Source of the DNA: an uncultured Desulfomonile sp.
GTDB lineage: Bacteria > Desulfobacterota > Desulfomonilia > Desulfomonilales > Desulfomonilaceae
Reading direction: 5' to 3'
Length of the DNA stretch: 17,302 nucleotides
Assembly: GCA_937915285.1 (NCBI GenBank)
Contig: CALDNG010000092.1
Location: forward strand, 1 to 17,302
Part shown: in pieces, positions 14,707 to 17,302 of the stretch
How the letters are laid out: each line of letters starts with the position of its first letter
Numbering within the stretch: position 1 is the first letter of the stretch
Made by a program: the position numbers and the translations under genes
Notes under the pieces: generated by a model
Told to the model about the DNA's origin: nothing
The model's database searches: none
The model's input: the letters and a program-made list of their open reading frames with translations, nothing else

Positions 14707-16685
14707 AGTCCGCCTCCAGAACATACCAGGGACACACTTGAGCCCTCCTTGATGAGCGTTCCGGATTTTGGTTTCTGTGTAACCACTTTTCCGTAGCCAT
14801 CAATGGTGACATCGCATTTTATGGCATTTATGGTGTCGAGCGCCTGCCTCATATCCAGACCTTTCAGGTCCGGCAGAACCCACTCCCCTGGGTTAGGTCC
14901 GTGAACAGGGGTGACGGTCCTTTCTGGAGCGGAGGCAGGGTTGGACCATTCTCCCCTGGATGCCATGATCGAGCTTTGCTGAGTAGGTGACAGGCTTCCG
15001 CAAAGCGCCAGGATTCCTTCGGCCATTTTCCTGAAAACCGGCGCAGCCACCTTTCCACCGGTGCGGTCCTTGTAGACCCTGGGCTCATCAATCATCACCA
15101 GGATGGCCATTCGAGGTTTTACCCCCATCATGGCCCCAATAAACGACATGACATAGCGTTCTTTGGAATATCCACCCGCGGGGTCCGCCTTCTGCGCTGT
15201 TCCGGTCTTGCCTACAACGTCAGCGCCTGCGACAAAGGCAGCCTTTGCAGTTCCTACAGTGACAGCTTTACGCAATATTCTGACTACCTGATCAGATGTA
15301 TCCTGCCTGATGACTCTCCTCTGAATACGCGGCTGGAAATCCAGCGCAGTCTCGCCCACTTGATTGGATATCTTTGCCGTTATGTGAGGCCAGTAATAAT
15401 TTCCGCCGTTAACCGCTGCGCAGAATGCGCTGATCAACTGAATGGGGCTAACGCTGACCCCCTGTCCAAAAGCCAGATTGGCCTTGGTCAGCGCTGACCA
15501 CTTCTCAGGGGCTAAAAGCAGACCGTTCCTTTCACCAGGAAAGTCCACGTTTGTGACAGTCCCAAATCCGAAATCCTGAAGAATTCGGTGGAAATCCTTT
15601 TTGGTCATTTTTTCAGATAATTTGACGGCCCCGATGTTGGAGGATTGAGATATTACGTCTTCAAAAGAAAGCATCTTGTGAGGCGCCACATCATGAATAT
15701 CTGCGCCGTTATACCTCATCAAACCGTTGTGACAGAATATCTTCTCACCCTCGAGAACCTTGTTCAGCTCAATAACGGCTGCAGCCAGGAAAACCTTGAA
15801 GGTGGAACCAGGCTCAAACGTGTCCGCAACGGCCCTGTTCCTGCGTGTAGCAGGCGCCGCTTCATGAAAGGTGTTGAGGTTGAAAGTGGGCCTGATGGCC
15901 AGAGCAAGTATTTCCCCCGAGTCAATGTCCATAACGATAGCCTGGCCACTTTTTGCCTGTTCGTGGCGGACCGCTTCATCAAGCTCCTTCTCGACAATGT
16001 GCTGTATGTTGCGGTCAAGAGTTAGGTAAATATCGTTGCGGACAGGGGCTTCCCCGCGGAGGTTGAACATCACCGGTCGGCCCAATGCGTCCTTCTGGCC
16101 GGTAACCGGAACAGGCTCTGTCTTGAGGTAATCATCATAAAAAAGCTCAAGCCCCTCAAGCCCCTTGGAGTCCATACCGGCAAAACCTATGGCATGAGCG
16201 GCGAATTTCTTAAGCGGGTAGAACCTGGAGTATTCAGAACCGATGAATATTCCCTCGAGATCGGCTCGCTTCACTTTTTCGGCCACATAGGGGGAAACCC
16301 GGCGTTTTATCCACACAAAAGGCCGGTCTTCTTTCAGTTTTGATAGGACCTCCCTGACGTCCATGTCAAGCAATTCGGACAGCTTGGTTGCAGCGTCCTT
16401 TCTCTCCGTGGCGTCAGTGATCCTCCTTGGCCGGGCATATATTGAATTGACCTCAAGGCTGGCAGCCAACTGCTCCCCGGAACGGTCCAGTATCAGGCCG
16501 CGCCTTGATTCAAGTGTGATCACCCTGGTTCTCTGTTTCTCGGCCTTTCTGAGCAATCCCTCGGATTCGGTGATATGTAGCTTGTAAGCCCTTGAAACCA
16601 GTAATGAAGCTCCCACGCCAAAGATCAAGGCGACCAGAACGATCCGAAAAGCCACCCAATTGATTTTCCTGTTTTCACGGGACAT
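14703..16685 (-). CDS. ftsI: FtsI/PBP3-like septal transpeptidase with PASTA domain
   Basis: Class B penicillin-binding protein that cross-links septal peptidoglycan as partner of FtsW. The 660 residues comprise a short cytoplasmic tail, one membrane anchor (~12-32), and the pedestal domain beginning with SRRGLILDRSGEQLA (60-74). The transpeptidase domain carries the active-site STFK (Ser294), SSN (348-350) and KTGT (493-496). A linker (~565-600) leads to one PASTA domain at about 603-658, ending in VSLVCSGGGL. E. coli FtsI lacks this extension; one or more PASTA repeats are common on division PBPs of other phyla, including deltaproteobacteria. The ATG at 16685 has AAGGTG 6 bases upstream and overlaps ftsL by 11. 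Its place between ftsL and murE excludes an elongation PBP2. Confidence 0.97.
   Translation of the reverse strand: MSRENRKINWVAFRIVLVALIFGVGASLLVSRAYKLHITESEGLLRKAEKQRTRVITLESRRGLILDRSGEQLAASLEVNSIYARPRRITDATERKDAATKLSELLDMDVREVLSKLKEDRPFVWIKRRVSPYVAEKVKRADLEGIFIGSEYSRFYPLKKFAAHAIGFAGMDSKGLEGLELFYDDYLKTEPVPVTGQKDALGRPVMFNLRGEAPVRNDIYLTLDRNIQHIVEKELDEAVRHEQAKSGQAIVMDIDSGEILALAIRPTFNLNTFHEAAPATRRNRAVADTFEPGSTFKVFLAAAVIELNKVLEGEKIFCHNGLMRYNGADIHDVAPHKMLSFEDVISQSSNIGAVKLSEKMTKKDFHRILQDFGFGTVTNVDFPGERNGLLLAPEKWSALTKANLAFGQGVSVSPIQLISAFCAAVNGGNYYWPHITAKISNQVGETALDFQPRIQRRVIRQDTSDQVVRILRKAVTVGTAKAAFVAGADVVGKTGTAQKADPAGGYSKERYVMSFIGAMMGVKPRMAILVMIDEPRVYKDRTGGKVAAPVFRKMAEGILALCGSLSPTQQSSIMASRGEWSNPASAPERTVTPVHGPNPGEWVLPDLKGLDMRQALDTINAIKCDVTIDGYGKVVTQKPKSGTLIKEGSSVSLVCSGGGL
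14713..14717 (-). promoter_or_regulatory. Shine-Dalgarno of murE (decides a GTG start)
   Basis: GGAGG on the minus strand, 6 bases before the GTG at 14704-14706. It lies inside the last codons of ftsI, so murE translation is likely coupled to ftsI. Confidence 0.75.
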
Positions 16686-17022
16686 GAATCACCTTGCCTA
16701 TGGACGGAAAACGGAGTCCTTGTTTGGAAGCTTTTTTTTCAAGTTCCCCAGGTGATTCAAGACTCGCTATTTCAAGCAGTAATTCCCTTTTCCTGTTTTT
16801 CAATTCCTTGTTCTTGTTTTCAAGGGTAGCTATTTCGTAACCCACCTGAACAATCTTCATTCGGTTCCAGACGTAATAAAAACCTATAAGCAAAGCTATG
16901 GTCAATGCGCAAACCCCCAGAAAGGTCACACCGCTCCTGAAACTGTCCGAAACCTTCAGGTGATTGGAAAAACCTGACCTGATCGAACGAAATGCAGAGC
17001 CTATGTTGAGTGTCAGTCGCAT
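16675..17022 (-). CDS. ftsL: Cell division protein FtsL
   Basis: Small bitopic membrane protein of the FtsQLB complex, which activates FtsWI at the septum. The 115 residues consist of a basic cytoplasmic N-terminus (1-30), one membrane segment (~31-50, with FLGVCALTIALLIGFYYV) and a periplasmic coiled coil (~57-90) rich in Leu, Lys and Glu (ATLENKNKELKNRKRELLLE). A short end follows (LEKKASKQGLRFPSIGKVIH) that resembles the conserved FtsL tail. Primary sequence is poorly conserved in this family, so topology, size and position between rsmH and ftsI carry the call. The ATG at 17022 has GGAG 11 bases upstream, slightly far. It starts 16 bases after rsmH. Confidence 0.9.
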   Translation of the reverse strand: MRLTLNIGSAFRSIRSGFSNHLKVSDSFRSGVTFLGVCALTIALLIGFYYVWNRMKIVQVGYEIATLENKNKELKNRKRELLLEIASLESPGELEKKASKQGLRFPSIGKVIHVP

Positions 17023-17038
17023 GACAGAAAAATCTCCG

Positions 17039-17302
17039 CTAAAATTCCGATGGCGCTATCGCCTCTAACACTCTTAGCCGTGCCGAGCGTGCTCTAGGAT
17101 TAGCCCGCGCCTCTTCGTTCGTAGGCCGGATCGGCTTTGGTGTTACAACCCTCCATTTAGGGCCTTCTTTGGCCAGGGTTCTGAAAGCCACTTTTACCAG
17201 CCTGTCCTCAAGGGAATGGTACGAAACAATGCATAATCTTGCCCCGACATTCAGCATGTGGGGTAAACTTGCCAGCGCAGTCTCCAGATTATCCAGTTCC
17301 CT
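17039..17302 (-). CDS. rsmH: 16S rRNA m4C1402 methyltransferase RsmH, C-terminal part
   Basis: Only the last 87 residues are in the window; the 5' end lies beyond 17302. The reading frame is open to the edge (RELDNLETALASLPHMLN). The visible part holds CIVSYHSLEDRLVK, the conserved substrate-site motif of RsmH, and the family's end NPRARSARLRVLEA. RsmH methylates N4 of C1402 in the decoding centre of 16S rRNA with S-adenosylmethionine. It is normally the second gene of the dcw cluster after mraZ, which would lie just outside the window. Confidence 0.96.
   Translation of the reverse strand, partial: RELDNLETALASLPHMLNVGARLCIVSYHSLEDRLVKVAFRTLAKEGPKWRVVTPKPIRPTNEEARANPRARSARLRVLEAIAPSEF

Noticed and set aside
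14707..14724. ATG at 14724 as the murE start
   Set aside because: It would place the GGAGG inside the coding sequence, lengthen the overlap with ftsI, and add MFWRRT, which is not typical of MurE.

Overview
The window is dominated by a division and cell wall (dcw) cluster read entirely on the minus strand. It enters at the right edge and stops near position 2300. Several points suggest a Gram-negative bacterium of the former Deltaproteobacteria (Desulfobacterota-like): the gene order rsmH-ftsL-ftsI-murE-murF-mraY-ftsW-murG-murC-murB-ftsQ-ftsA-ftsZ, a murB in place of ddl between murC and ftsQ, a division PBP ending in one PASTA domain, a meso-diaminopimelate-type MurE (DNPR motif), and a proteobacterial FtsZ tail. 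This placement is inferred from gene order and protein style; no species is claimed.

Right to left (direction of transcription): the 3' part of rsmH (16S rRNA methyltransferase), ftsL and ftsI (septal synthase subunits), murE, murF and mraY (UDP-MurNAc-pentapeptide to lipid I), a 65-codon ORF where murD usually lies, ftsW (SEDS glycosyltransferase), murG (lipid II), murC and murB (early cytoplasmic steps), ftsQ, ftsA and ftsZ. Genes overlap or nearly touch, so one long transcript is likely. It ends at a strong intrinsic terminator (2297-2322) after ftsZ. Together the genes make nearly all the enzymes from UDP-GlcNAc-enolpyruvate to lipid II, plus the FtsZ ring, its membrane anchor and the septal synthase. 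The exception is MurD, which must be encoded elsewhere for the pathway to be complete.

Left of the terminator is a tRNA-Arg(CCU) gene on the minus strand with its own sigma70-like promoter. Then comes about 760 bases with no convincing intact gene, holding a 51-codon ORF, fragments in several frames and a perfect 16-bp palindrome. Next is an intact family 2 glycosyltransferase (minus strand). At the left edge is the C-terminal piece of a second glycosyltransferase (plus strand) that looks broken by frameshifts. The two glycosyltransferases converge and share the four bases TTAA as their stop codons. This left end looks like the edge of a polysaccharide locus undergoing decay.

I do not see an undescribed multi-gene system. 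The points most worth a second look are the missing murD with a small ORF behind a very good ribosome binding site, two copies of the FtsZ C-terminal peptide-like motif, and the decayed stretch beside the tRNA.
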